Assembly: GCA_002503055.1 (NCBI GenBank)
Contig: DAQX01000029.1
Coordinates: 11,924 to 75,923, forward strand
DNA length: 64,000 nt
Direction of reading: 5' to 3'
From: Euryarchaeota archaeon UBA86
GTDB taxonomy: Archaea; Thermoplasmatota; Poseidoniia; Poseidoniales; Thalassarchaeaceae
Shown here: piece after piece, positions 32,931 to 41,766 of the stretch
How positions within the stretch are numbered: the first letter of the stretch is position 1
How the letters are laid out: each line of letters begins with the position of its first letter
Translations under genes and position numbers: made by a program
Notes under the pieces: model-generated
Seen by the model: the letters and a program-made list of their open reading frames with translations, nothing else
Databases searched by the model: none
Told to the model about the DNA's origin: nothing

Positions 32931-34634
32931 TCACTCAAGCCGCTTGATTCCAGGTAAAGGGTGAGGATCACTCTTCGAAGAAGTCCTCCTTAGTTGTGAG
33001 AATCTCAACCCCCTCTCTTCACTAATTCGGGAATTAACAGATTCTCTGTTTTCGCCGCTGGAAACCCTCCTAACCACACCATCGAGTGCTTCTTTGGCAG
33101 AGTGCGGTTGATTGCCCCTAGTTTCCCGGTTCATGATATCCGCTTGATGATCTTGATCACTTCGCAGTCTGATATGTTGAGATGATTGGAAGTGAGCCTC
33201 GGAAACTTCGTCCGTAGCATCAGTGTCTCCATATTCGGAAGCATAAGTCTCAGAGCGGTTCCGAACTCTGTGTCCAGGGCCTATCAAAGCACCAATCCAA
33301 CCCATTCTCTGTTTAGATGCCCTTCTTCTTCGACTGGAGTTTACTCTTCCACTACCCATTGAACTGACGATTCGAGAAACTCCTGGGAATTCATTCAGAC
33401 TGGCCGAATCAATTGCCTGACCACTACTCTTTCCATCAGTGAGTAAAGCCTGCTTCGCTCTTGCCTGTCTAACCACTCCGGGTTTACATTCTTCTCTTAC
33501 TGCACTATGGTTAGGGGCAGGAAGTGAGCGAGCCATGAATGGCCCGACTTCTCCCAATTGGCCTTGAGCTCGCTTAATCATCTCTGAACTAGATGGACCT
33601 CTAGTTTCGATATTATGGTCTACAGCGCCAATGTAATTTTGTGTGATTGGATAATCTTGGGCTGGAGTCACAGACTCGCTGGGCGGCGAGGTAGTTGGAG
33701 GTGAGTAGGACGATACTGAATCAACATCGAACATTCCACCCTCTCCGAACATGTCCATTCCTACGACAGCCTCATCGAGGGCCGAATCGATTCTAGATTC
33801 TCCTGCTGGCTTCTCCTCATACCATGATGGCGACTCCTCTCTGCCCCATGCTCTGGAATAAGCATCCCCTCCTGATTCAGAAACAGGGTCATCGAACATC
33901 ATCATAGGTGATGGTTCTTCAGTTGGAGGCGGACTGGCAAAGAGATTGTTAGAGAAAGTTGGCATCGGTTCTGACTCATCCACTGAAAGAAACCCTGCCA
34001 ATGGCGATGACTCGGACTCAGAAGACACTGCTAGTAATGGTTCTTCTACAGGCCCAATCTCTTGGATTTCAGGTGCCTCTAGAAGTCCCTTCAGATCTAG
34101 GACTTCACCCATGGCATCCCGGAGAGCCGGGTATGAGGGTAATTCCACATCTATATGCTCCAAACCAGTTCTAGCCTCTTCTATTGTAGAGCCGCGGCCG
34201 ACTCGGTCGACCATCATGCATAGTTTGAGCAGAACTCCTTCTGTGCCAGCGATGATATGCCTGTCACCAGCTTCTGTTTCTATTGCCAAGACGGAGGTCC
34301 TTGACAAGACATACCCCAAGAGAGTCAATGAACCAGCAGCAGTTGCAACTAGGGCGTAAGGAGGAAGCAGAACTTTGAGTCCAAGATAGATTGCCATTAG
34401 ACTCAGTGGAACTGACCCGGAAGGGAATAATGGGACCTTCATGTGTCGCATTCTAGAGATCGATCCGAGTGAAAGTCTGATGCCGTGGCCATCGTATCGT
34501 TCTAGAGTCAGCTGACGCCGTGTTAGAACAGCGACAAACTTCCCTCCAGACCCGACCAAACTCAGATTGCCGAACAGTTCCGACCTCTCTTCATCCTGGC
34601 CGGGCGTTAGCCCGACAGAGTACATCCCGAACAC
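32931..34634 (-). CDS. Membrane protein with PH-like domain and long disordered tail
   Basis: Residues about 15-150 look like a bacterial PH-like domain (GKFVAVLTRRQLTLERY, SISRMRHMKV) interrupted by a two-helix membrane hairpin (about residues 75-110). The remaining about 370 residues are low-complexity: acidic Ser/Pro/Glu/Met stretches, then an Arg/Ser-rich basic end (NSSRRRRASKQR, LRRTSSKSDPHP). I do not assign a function. The layout suggests a membrane-anchored scaffold with an acidic and then a basic cytoplasmic tail. A second ATG lies at 34625. Confidence 0.72.
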   Translation of the reverse strand: MFGMYSVGLTPGQDEERSELFGNLSLVGSGGKFVAVLTRRQLTLERYDGHGIRLSLGSISRMRHMKVPLFPSGSVPLSLMAIYLGLKVLLPPYALVATAAGSLTLLGYVLSRTSVLAIETEAGDRHIIAGTEGVLLKLCMMVDRVGRGSTIEEARTGLEHIDVELPSYPALRDAMGEVLDLKGLLEAPEIQEIGPVEEPLLAVSSESESSPLAGFLSVDESEPMPTFSNNLFASPPPTEEPSPMMMFDDPVSESGGDAYSRAWGREESPSWYEEKPAGESRIDSALDEAVVGMDMFGEGGMFDVDSVSSYSPPTTSPPSESVTPAQDYPITQNYIGAVDHNIETRGPSSSEMIKRAQGQLGEVGPFMARSLPAPNHSAVREECKPGVVRQARAKQALLTDGKSSGQAIDSASLNEFPGVSRIVSSMGSGRVNSSRRRRASKQRMGWIGALIGPGHRVRNRSETYASEYGDTDATDEVSEAHFQSSQHIRLRSDQDHQADIMNRETRGNQPHSAKEALDGVVRRVSSGENRESVNSRISEERGLRFSQLRRTSSKSDPHPLPGIKRLE

Positions 34635-34754
34635 ACCAGCGACTCTGATTGGCTATAACTGCTCGGGAAATTGAGCGCTTGGCCGAACCGCTTACGCGCA
34701 CGCGTGAGAACAGCCACAGGCTTGAGAATCTGATATTATCAGAAAACAGGGGGC

Positions 34755-35204
34755 TTATTCCATTGCTTTTCGTGCCATACTGGCTCGATTCCACAGTTCC
34801 TTTTCCTCATCAGTTGTCGGAGTGAATTGTGGGATAGCGACTGGACGCTTATTGGAGTCTACAGCCACCATGAAAAAGAAGCCAGAACAGATCTCTTCGC
34901 CCTCCCATTCAGAGCGCGATAGCCGGCATGAAATAACATGCACTCCCGCAGTGCGAGGAGAAGTCCAGACTACCTTCGAAGTAGTCCTGATGATATCTCC
35001 TTGGTAGGCCGGTCGGCGAAACTTGAGGGCATCGACTGATACAGTTACAAACTCCTTGTGAGCGAACTTACTGGAGACCATGCCTGCCGCAGTATCCATT
35101 ATCGACATCAAACGTCCACCGTACAGAGTATCCATCGAGTTTGTATCTCCTGGGAATACTTCGTTCAGCAGTACAACTGGCTCGAGAGAGTGAGGCTCAG
35201 ACAT
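34755..35204 (-). CDS. Acyl-CoA thioesterase (hotdog fold, YciA/BACH type)
   Basis: A 149-aa hotdog-fold protein. MDTLYGGRLMSIMDTAAGM holds the family's active-site helix with Asp, and VDALKFRRPAYQGDII follows. It hydrolyses acyl-CoA to free acid and CoA, which can relieve CoA sequestration during fatty-acid or aromatic acid breakdown. ATG at 35204 (MSEPHSLEP) is preferred to the ATG at 35231 because it keeps the divergent promoter short of coding sequence. It is divergent from the TBP-like operon. Confidence 0.88.
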   Translation of the reverse strand: MSEPHSLEPVVLLNEVFPGDTNSMDTLYGGRLMSIMDTAAGMVSSKFAHKEFVTVSVDALKFRRPAYQGDIIRTTSKVVWTSPRTAGVHVISCRLSRSEWEGEEICSGFFFMVAVDSNKRPVAIPQFTPTTDEEKELWNRASMARKAME

Positions 35205-35318
35205 TACTATCGATATGCCTCGAGAGTCCATCCCCCTTCAACCCTACATACGCACAATCAGCGTAGAAACAGTTCTTCGACCGTTGTATTCAATCGAAAG
35301 CGACCCCTCGCAGGCCTC

Positions 35319-36119
35319 ATGATCAATGGCGAGTTACGTTGGGAAACCGTGGTTCTGGAGGACCCGATGGGCGGCCGAATTGTACTATGGCCACACCTGC
35401 CATGTGTTCGAATGCCGTCTTCATTGAGGTATCGAGGCAGATGGGAAGGACTCGCTTTGTTATTCAGCCTCAGCGACTTGAGCGAATGGAGGCAAGATGA
35501 GAAGCAGGACAAGGAAAGTCCAGGTGTTCACATCGATGCTGCAATTGCCTCAGGTACAGTTCTCGGTAGGCTGATGAAGGACCTGAAGGAGTACAATGTT
35601 GACGGCCCCAAGATTCCCGACCCGGAGCAACTCAGACTTCTCCTACATGCAGACAATGCCAGAGGAGGTATGCCGATTTACGCAATCGAACCTGATTTGG
35701 ACGATACCGATTGGATCGAATGGTTGGAGAGTAGCGCCGATAAGCAGGCTAGTATGTCCAATCTCCTATCCACTTTGACTACATCTAGGAGATGGAAGCA
35801 GAACAGGACTAGCGCTATTTCCAAAGTGACTAGGAACAATTCTGTAGATGCAGATTTGGGGGCAGCTGCAGCATCCTGTGCTGCTTGGTGGGTGGAGGAG
35901 CAGGGTGCTCTAACCGAGGAACTACTATCGCAGAGAAATACCCGATTTGCAGCAAGGTTACGAGGTTCTCTTGCCGATTTGATCAACAGCAGGGTTGATG
36001 ATGCGGAAGCATCTGAATGCACCCTACTGGTACCGGTCCACCAAGCATGGCTGCCCTCTCTGGAGGCAGCAGTCGTGGCTTGGCCGGACCCTGAGCCAGT
36101 GAGTATGGAGGTGCGATAA
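35319..36119 (+). CDS. Unknown acidic protein upstream of the TBP-like gene
   Basis: I do not recognise this 266-aa soluble protein. It begins MINGELRWETVVLEDPMGGR and is rich in Trp, Asp and Glu, with Ala/Arg helices in the second half (TRFAARLRGSLADLINS). There is no membrane segment or clear catalytic motif. The frame is open back to 35058, but that part overlaps the divergent thioesterase gene, so ATG at 35319 is the likely start. Its stop overlaps the start of the TBP-like gene (TAATG), which implies translational coupling and a shared role. Confidence 0.7.
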   Translation: MINGELRWETVVLEDPMGGRIVLWPHLPCVRMPSSLRYRGRWEGLALLFSLSDLSEWRQDEKQDKESPGVHIDAAIASGTVLGRLMKDLKEYNVDGPKIPDPEQLRLLLHADNARGGMPIYAIEPDLDDTDWIEWLESSADKQASMSNLLSTLTTSRRWKQNRTSAISKVTRNNSVDADLGAAAASCAAWWVEEQGALTEELLSQRNTRFAARLRGSLADLINSRVDDAEASECTLLVPVHQAWLPSLEAAVVAWPDPEPVSMEVR

Positions 36120-36646
36120 TGGAGTCTTCCGGAATTTCAGTAAGTGTTGAGACACAGACCTTCAGATTCATTCCCTCCACTCCAATTTCACATCAAGAGG
36201 CGGTTTCATTAGCCGGAGGATCAGCTAGCGGCGCGTATGTTGTAATCAGCCATGAGGAACCTAGGGCTACCTTCGTTGTCGAGCCCAACGGCTCAGTTTT
36301 GGTGCATGGAATTGCTAGAGCCGAAGTAGCTAGACTTGCAGTCCAAGAATTACTTCTTACTATGGGAATGTCAGATGACAACATCGGGATGGAATCCGGT
36401 GAGATGCTGATTAGATTCTCAATCGGAAGGGCTGTGTTGATGCCTCTGGCCGCTGATAGATTTGAAGGAATAGAGATGGATTCTAGACTAGGCGCGCTTA
36501 GAATAGATGCCTCCTTGCATAATTCACAAATTCTAATGTTCAACAATGGCCATGGAGTCGTCCTAGGCCAGACCTCGAAGAAGATCGCTGAGATGGCCGT
36601 GCGCCATTGGACCAAACTCCTAGACGAAGAGGGAGCACTGGCCTGA
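36119..36646 (+). CDS. Diverged TBP-like protein
   Basis: The 175-aa protein can be laid over archaeal TBP as two repeats. Repeat 1 ends ATFVVEPNGSVLVHGIARAEV, matching the TBP strand-turn-strand-helix (LIFSSGKxVxTGAKSxxD); repeat 2 ends SQILMFNNGHGVVLGQTSKK followed by an AVRHWTKLLDEEG helix. The stirrup FPG motifs and most of the phenylalanines that kink TATA DNA are missing, so it is not the housekeeping TBP. It may bind other DNA, another protein, or act as an initiation cofactor. The assignment is by eye. It is coupled to the 266-aa gene upstream, and a TatD-like gene follows by 1 bp. Confidence 0.65.
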   Translation: MESSGISVSVETQTFRFIPSTPISHQEAVSLAGGSASGAYVVISHEEPRATFVVEPNGSVLVHGIARAEVARLAVQELLLTMGMSDDNIGMESGEMLIRFSIGRAVLMPLAADRFEGIEMDSRLGALRIDASLHNSQILMFNNGHGVVLGQTSKKIAEMAVRHWTKLLDEEGALA

Positions 36647-36647
36647 G

Positions 36648-37535
36648 ATGATCATTGACGGCAAGTGGACTGGACCAATTGTAGACCAGCATATACACCT
36701 AGACCGCTCAGGCCATTTTCTTTCCGCAGCTGAGGAATTCTCTCTAGCTGGAGGTACTGGGATGATGCTTGTTCACAAGCCCGCAATTCGCGGAAATTTA
36801 CCTACAGACTTAGACGGGTATCGTTCAGCCTATGCAGATACGCTTTCGATGGCCGAAGAAGTCAGGAGTTCTGTTGGCCTCGAGGTCGGAGTTGTACTCG
36901 GCCCCCATCCTGTAGTATGGGAGCGTCAGATTGAATCACTCGGACATGAAAAATCAACTGAATTACATCTCGAAGCCGTAGGTCTTGCACTCGAACACAT
37001 AGAAGCAGGAGAAGCCAACTGCCTAGGTGAGGTCGGACGCCCACACTATCCGGTGGATGATGATACTTGGGCATCAGCCACTGACCTACTGCTTGAGATA
37101 ATGAGCATGGCATCTTCTAGTAAATGCTCTATTCAACTCCATGTCGAGAGTAATGGAGAGGCAACTTGTAGAGAGCTTGCAGGAATGTGTGACAAGACAG
37201 GATTACCTCGCGAGCGTGCAATCAGACATTATGCTCCGCCTGATGTTAGTGTCGAATTCACCCATGGTATGGCTGCAACTGTAAGCGTCGGTCAAGGCAG
37301 CATCGAGGGTCTAGCCAGCACCGCTAGTTTGCATTCATCTCCTTGGGGGATGGAAACTGACTTCTTAGATGACTCAGACAGGCCGGGCGCAGTTCTAGGT
37401 CCGAAGACAATACCCAAGCGAACAAATGAGCTCTGTTCGGCATTGCTTCAAGAGGGCTGGGAAGACGACGATGTAACCCGTCTAATGAACTCAATTCACA
37501 GAGACTGGCCAGAGAGTCTGTACTCCATAACTTAG
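36648..37535 (+). CDS. TatD-related metal-dependent hydrolase
   Basis: A TIM-barrel amidohydrolase of 295 aa. Metal ligands: VDQHIHLD (HxH) near the N-terminus, GEVGRPHYP (Glu), QLHVES (His), and WGMETDFLDD (Asp). The segment PGAVLGPKTIPKRT is typical of the archaeal group of predicted TatD-like hydrolases. True TatD proteins are DNases; the archaeal group has no firmly known substrate. It starts 1 bp after the TBP-like gene and ends 4 bp into the convergent membrane protein. Confidence 0.8.
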   Translation: MIIDGKWTGPIVDQHIHLDRSGHFLSAAEEFSLAGGTGMMLVHKPAIRGNLPTDLDGYRSAYADTLSMAEEVRSSVGLEVGVVLGPHPVVWERQIESLGHEKSTELHLEAVGLALEHIEAGEANCLGEVGRPHYPVDDDTWASATDLLLEIMSMASSSKCSIQLHVESNGEATCRELAGMCDKTGLPRERAIRHYAPPDVSVEFTHGMAATVSVGQGSIEGLASTASLHSSPWGMETDFLDDSDRPGAVLGPKTIPKRTNELCSALLQEGWEDDDVTRLMNSIHRDWPESLYSIT

Positions 37536-37735
37536 GCCTTTGACTCCAGCTTCTGATCCGGGAGTATGAACAACAACCCGCCAAGAGCAAACAGGAACAA
37601 AGTCAGGGCAAAGCCTTGGAATTCTCCAAGTGGGACTTCATATCCAATGCCAGAAAGACCCATTCTCCATAACGGCCCATTAATCGGCATGAATAGTAGC
37701 ATTAGGGCAACGCCCAACTTCTGCCTTGCTCGCAT
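37532..37735 (-). CDS. Small membrane protein, two helices
   Basis: A 67-aa protein with two hydrophobic helices (about residues 6-22 and 38-58) joined by a loop containing LWRMGLSGIGYE, ending PDQKLESKA. ATG at 37735 is preferred; the frame could extend to 37774. It overlaps the end of the TatD-like gene by 4 bp (convergent). No family assigned. It sits just downstream of tRNA-Gly on the same strand. Confidence 0.6.
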   Translation of the reverse strand: MRARQKLGVALMLLFMPINGPLWRMGLSGIGYEVPLGEFQGFALTLFLFALGGLLFILPDQKLESKA

Positions 37736-37785
37736 AGCATCCCTATTACACTCGCATAGATGAACCGAACGCATACCTAATCTGG

Positions 37786-37859
37786 TGCGCCCGCCGGGAT
37801 TCGAACCCAGGATATGAGGTTGGAAACCTCAGGTGATAACCAGACTTCACTACAGGCGC
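37786..37859 (-). tRNA. tRNA-Gly(UCC)
   Basis: A complete 74-nt cloverleaf on the minus strand. The acceptor GCGCCTG pairs with CGGGCGC (one U-G pair); D stem GTGA/TCAC; anticodon stem TGAGG/CCTCA with loop TTTCCAA, anticodon TCC; T stem CTGGG/CCCGG with loop TTCGAAT; discriminator A. CCA is encoded next to it (37783-37785). No intron. It decodes GGA and GGG. Confidence 0.95.
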
Positions 37860-37933
37860 GGTACATCTGCGAACACAAACCTCCACTAAACCGATTCGGT
37901 TCGAAAATCTATCAAGTGAAGCATTCAAACGCA

Positions 37934-37951
37934 CCCCTCCTCACGGAGGGG
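37934..37951 (+). promoter_or_regulatory. Hairpin masking the ribosome-binding site of the ABC exporter
   Basis: CCCCTCC, loop TCAC, GGAGGGG form a perfect 7-bp stem. The 3' arm is the only ribosome-binding-like sequence and ends 1 nt before the GTG start codon at 37953. When folded the site would be hidden, so translation could be under structural or temperature control. A leaderless transcript is the alternative. Confidence 0.5.
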
Positions 37952-37952
37952 C

Positions 37953-39827
37953 GTGTCTTCCGACAGCAACCAAGTCGATGCTAGCAAAGCGATTAGCAGA
38001 GACGCTTCAGACACCGTCGATGACAAACAAGTCGTAGGCCGTAAGATTTGGCGAATTGCCCCTTATGTCAAGCGTTACTGGAGGCGTGCCTTGGGAGGTT
38101 TAGTGTCCAACGGAGCGGCCAGAGCCTTCGATCTTATTCCATTCATCGCCATCGGCATGGCAGCCGATTACTATCAGAGTGGCACTTACACAAGTTCGCT
38201 AATCGAGTCGTTCGTTAATTCGGGTAATCTACCCTCTCCTGAGATTGGTTTCGGCGTATTAATTTTGATTTCATTCATCGGATTAGCTGTTTTCCAAGGA
38301 ATCAGTGAATTCCTTTGGCAGTCTACAGCCTACAAAGTCCAACACGACATCAGAATGGATGCTACTGCCAGTTTGATGGCGATGGAAGCATCTTACTTCG
38401 AGACTAGACAGACTGGGAATCTGATGGCTGTTCTGTCTGCGGATGTAGCCCAACTGGAGGATATTGTTTCGGACGCATCTACTTCGATGATTCGTATCCT
38501 AATCACATTTGCAACGGCCTTTACGATAATGATCTGGATGTCACCCACTCTTGCACTAATCTTGGGAATTCCACTTCTCCTGGTGATTCCAATGGTCGTG
38601 TGGTTCTCTACCAGAGTCCAGCGAAGGTACCGCAAGCAGAGAGAAAGTACAGGGGGAATAGTCTCTATTCTCGAGAATGTGCTTTCTGGAATTGTTACAG
38701 TTCAGGCTTACAATGCTGGCAGTTTCGAACTTTCCAGAGTCGAAAGCGAGAGTGGAGAATATAGGGATCAGGCCATTCATGCAGCCAATTTGAGAAACAG
38801 ATTCATTCCTGGGATCTATGTTGTCGCTGGCTTATCTTTCGCCTTACTAGTTTCTGCCGGCGGATGGTTAATGGAGTCAGGTGAGATTACTGTGGGACAG
38901 TTCGTCACATTCTTACTAATCTCAACTAGAATGACGATGCCGATGTTCATCCTCGGAATGCTTCTGAATCAACTACAGCGAGGCGAGGCTGCATCGAAGA
39001 GAGTTTTCGCGATTATCGATCTCGAGCCCACGATATTTGACAGAGAGGACGCCATGCCATTGGAGACACCAATCACATCAATCACATTCGACGATGTATC
39101 CTTCGCTTACCCAACATCGGAAAACAATGTTCTCAACGGAATAAATCTCTCAGTATCTTCTGGAGAATTCCTTGGAGTCATGGGCCACACAGGCGCGGGC
39201 AAGAGTACCATTCTGAAACTCGTAGAGAGATTCTATGAGCCTCAGCAAGGGACTGTCAAAATCAATGGTATTGACATCAATGAATACGCGATTAAGACTG
39301 TCAGGGAGAGAATAGGCTTCGTCAGTCAAGATCCATTCATGTTCTACGGAGATATCAGGTCTAATGTCGCCTATGCTAGAGAGGCTACGGATGATGAGAT
39401 TCAGAAGTCCCTAGAGATTGCCGGGGCATGGGAATTCGTCTCCCAATTATCAGACGGAATCAATACCATGGTCGGAGATAGAGGGGTGATGCTATCCGGA
39501 GGTCAGCGTGCTAGAATAGCACTCGCTAGAGCATTGCTCAAGGATCCCGACTTACTAGTTCTAGACGAAGCATCTGCTGCACTGGATGCAGAGACAGAGA
39601 AGAGAATCCAGATGTCTCTCTTCGGAGGTTCCAACGGCGACTCAAATAGGATCACAATCGCCGTCGCGCACCGCCTAGCTACAATCAGAAAAGCAGACGA
39701 AATTGTCGCGATGGTAGATGGAGCAATAGTCGAGCGAGGACCTCATTCAGAACTTCTTGAGAACGACAATGTATACGCGTCGCAGTGGTCGATTCAAACA
39801 GGCGAACTCGGCGCTTCCGAAGCCTAA
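37953..39827 (+). CDS. ABC exporter half-transporter (ABCB/MsbA type)
   Basis: The 624-aa protein fuses an N-terminal six-helix exporter domain (about residues 45-345) to an ATPase domain. ATPase motifs: Walker A MGHTGAGKST, Q-loop GFVSQDPFMF, signature MLSGGQRARIALARAL, Walker B LLVLDEASAALD and the H-loop VAHRLATI. It would work as a homodimer exporting lipids, peptides or drugs. Start is GTG at 37953, just after a hairpin. It overlaps the convergent glycosyltransferase by 4 bp; whether the two share a lipid or glycolipid substrate is not shown. Confidence 0.92.
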   Translation: MSSDSNQVDASKAISRDASDTVDDKQVVGRKIWRIAPYVKRYWRRALGGLVSNGAARAFDLIPFIAIGMAADYYQSGTYTSSLIESFVNSGNLPSPEIGFGVLILISFIGLAVFQGISEFLWQSTAYKVQHDIRMDATASLMAMEASYFETRQTGNLMAVLSADVAQLEDIVSDASTSMIRILITFATAFTIMIWMSPTLALILGIPLLLVIPMVVWFSTRVQRRYRKQRESTGGIVSILENVLSGIVTVQAYNAGSFELSRVESESGEYRDQAIHAANLRNRFIPGIYVVAGLSFALLVSAGGWLMESGEITVGQFVTFLLISTRMTMPMFILGMLLNQLQRGEAASKRVFAIIDLEPTIFDREDAMPLETPITSITFDDVSFAYPTSENNVLNGINLSVSSGEFLGVMGHTGAGKSTILKLVERFYEPQQGTVKINGIDINEYAIKTVRERIGFVSQDPFMFYGDIRSNVAYAREATDDEIQKSLEIAGAWEFVSQLSDGINTMVGDRGVMLSGGQRARIALARALLKDPDLLVLDEASAALDAETEKRIQMSLFGGSNGDSNRITIAVAHRLATIRKADEIVAMVDGAIVERGPHSELLENDNVYASQWSIQTGELGASEA

Positions 39828-40912
39828 ATGGCTCTATTTCTATCGTCAATCTGTAAGCCCGGATTACCGGTGAAAATCCTCCACCAGCCTCGTAATACTC
39901 CGATTCCATAGCTCCAGTGCAGAGTGAATATTACAATCGGAGAGAGGAATATAGTAGTCAGATTACGATTCGGCGAGTTACCTGCAGCAGAGCCATACCA
40001 AGCGATTAGATTGTACATGAAAATCAGCCATGGAAGGGCCAGGACAAACAATCTCTCTATTCCGAGTTCTAGAGTGCTTAGAGAGAAGTCCCACCACGGC
40101 GAGGCTAGCCCACCGTTTTCTGATCCCCAATAGAATGCAGCGAAGGCTGCTATCACAATCGGAGGGAATAATGCCACCATCACATGACTCCAAGAGCGCA
40201 AATCGGAATGCTGGTTACTAGCGAGAGTTCTGACTAATCCGTAATTCGAAATCTGTTTTCTTACCCGCGAGAGATTCCTTCTGCGATGCCACATTATTGC
40301 CGTTCTATCGGTCCACAAACGATGCCCCGCACTTCTGATACTGCGGTCTAGAAGCACATCCTCTGCACCAATGCTACCTTCTGGAAAGCCACCCACTTCT
40401 TCGAGCACTGAGCGCCTGTATGCAGAGTTCACTCCCGGTAACTGCTCGACCTCTTCCAGCTCCGAAGCTCCAATCTTACCGTAATTTGTTCCAGCAGTGA
40501 AAATACGACTGCAAAAACTCACATCGATGACCTGCTGTTGCAAGGTCGAATGGTCTGGAGGGCCAAAGTTAGGGCCACCGACTCCAGCGACTTCAGGCCT
40601 CTCGAACCACCTACTCAGTCGAGAAACCCACTCTTCAGGAACAATCACATCGTCGTCTGTGAACATTACCAACTCTGAATCGGTCGCCGCGAGCGCTACA
40701 TTACAAGCGTCTGCGCGTGTTCTGCAACCTTGGTCATCGATGAATCGAATTCCTCGAGATTCAGCCTGTTTTCGGCCGGAATCATTAGGCGGTCCAACTA
40801 CAACCACCTCTAATGATCCAAAGTAGTCCTGTGATTGTAAACCATCCAGCGCAATGCCCAATTCGTCACTGTTTGCGACACTCGGAATAATGACGCAGAC
40901 TGAACGACTCAT
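39824..40912 (-). CDS. Family 2 glycosyltransferase with membrane helices
   Basis: This 362-aa protein is a GT-A glycosyltransferase: CVIIPSVANSDELG at the N-terminus, the metal-binding DDD in VMFTDDDVIVP, PGVNSAYRRSVLEEVGGF and GAEDVLLDRSIRSAGHRLW, as in polysaccharide and lipid glycosyltransferases. Three or four hydrophobic helices fill the last 130 residues. It probably transfers sugar from a nucleotide or polyprenyl donor at the cytoplasmic membrane face, for protein N-glycosylation, surface polymer or glycolipid. It is convergent with the ABC exporter. Confidence 0.88.
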   Translation of the reverse strand: MSRSVCVIIPSVANSDELGIALDGLQSQDYFGSLEVVVVGPPNDSGRKQAESRGIRFIDDQGCRTRADACNVALAATDSELVMFTDDDVIVPEEWVSRLSRWFERPEVAGVGGPNFGPPDHSTLQQQVIDVSFCSRIFTAGTNYGKIGASELEEVEQLPGVNSAYRRSVLEEVGGFPEGSIGAEDVLLDRSIRSAGHRLWTDRTAIMWHRRRNLSRVRKQISNYGLVRTLASNQHSDLRSWSHVMVALFPPIVIAAFAAFYWGSENGGLASPWWDFSLSTLELGIERLFVLALPWLIFMYNLIAWYGSAAGNSPNRNLTTIFLSPIVIFTLHWSYGIGVLRGWWRIFTGNPGLQIDDRNRAI

Positions 40913-40949
40913 GGCCCGCGGCGATAGTAGTACCTCAAGAGGTAATAGG

Positions 40950-41696
40950 TCAATCGTTAGTTACTCTTGGTGCTAGGAAGTAAGTCCAACTGGCACCGCC
41001 ATCATTGCTATTCCAATCCAGTCGCAGTGGAAACTTATCCTGGAATCTAACCTGGACATCGCTAGCCAGCCCCGAAGCCAGCTTTCGAGTGAGTGGATCT
41101 AGGAACTGTAGGCTGTAGGTACCTTGTGTTGGCGAAGGGCATGTCAACTCACTAAGCTCTCCGGATTCAAAGCTCACATTTACTCCCTCTCCAGCTTCAA
41201 CAGTAACACTGACTCGCAACTCCTTACTATCGATACTCAAATCGACCAGTTCTCCGACGAATTTAGCAGCGCGAAGTGACCTACTCAACTTCTCAGCATC
41301 TATGGTGGCGCTGCAATTGAAGTCAAGGACTGGTAACTTAGGGTCGGACATAGAGTTCGTATCCAGTCCTCTGAGGATACGGTGAACCTGTCCCACTCTG
41401 ACATTTACGGCCCCCACTGCATCGTCATAGTCAATCTCTACCAAATCCGATGGACCTGCAAGCGTTAACAAGTCTCGGAGCTTTCCTAATTCCAGACCAA
41501 TCTCAACTGGCTCACACTCGTATGTCTCGAAGCAAGCATCAGAAATTGTAGCGGAAAGAAGCGCGACATGTGAACCATCCACTACATTGACAGTGAGTCC
41601 TTTCTCACCCCAACTCATCTTTGCCTCTTCAGTGAGGACAGAGAGGAGATCAACAATCTCTCTCATCAGTTGTGTGTTTGCTGTGACTCTTAGCAT
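40950..41696 (-). CDS. pcn: DNA polymerase sliding clamp PCNA
   Basis: Archaeal PCNA of about 248 aa that forms a trimeric ring to tether polymerase, ligase and FEN1. It shows the PCNA order: N-terminal MLRVTANTQLMREIVDLLSVL, GLTVNVVDGSHVALLSATI, FVGELVDLSIDSKEL before the interdomain loop, and a C-terminal PLRLDWNS/SWTYFLAPR end typical of the family. Two adjacent ATGs (41699 and 41696) follow a GAGGTGAT ribosome site; either could start. It lies near TFS, Nop5 and fibrillarin, an information-processing cluster. Confidence 0.95.
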   Translation of the reverse strand: MLRVTANTQLMREIVDLLSVLTEEAKMSWGEKGLTVNVVDGSHVALLSATISDACFETYECEPVEIGLELGKLRDLLTLAGPSDLVEIDYDDAVGAVNVRVGQVHRILRGLDTNSMSDPKLPVLDFNCSATIDAEKLSRSLRAAKFVGELVDLSIDSKELRVSVTVEAGEGVNVSFESGELSELTCPSPTQGTYSLQFLDPLTRKLASGLASDVQVRFQDKFPLRLDWNSNDGGASWTYFLAPRVTND

Positions 41697-41766
41697 CATA
41701 TCACCTCGTCTGTATTGCACTGTAGTATTGGAGGTCTTTCATCCTTCGTGGTTGGCCTCTAAGGGT

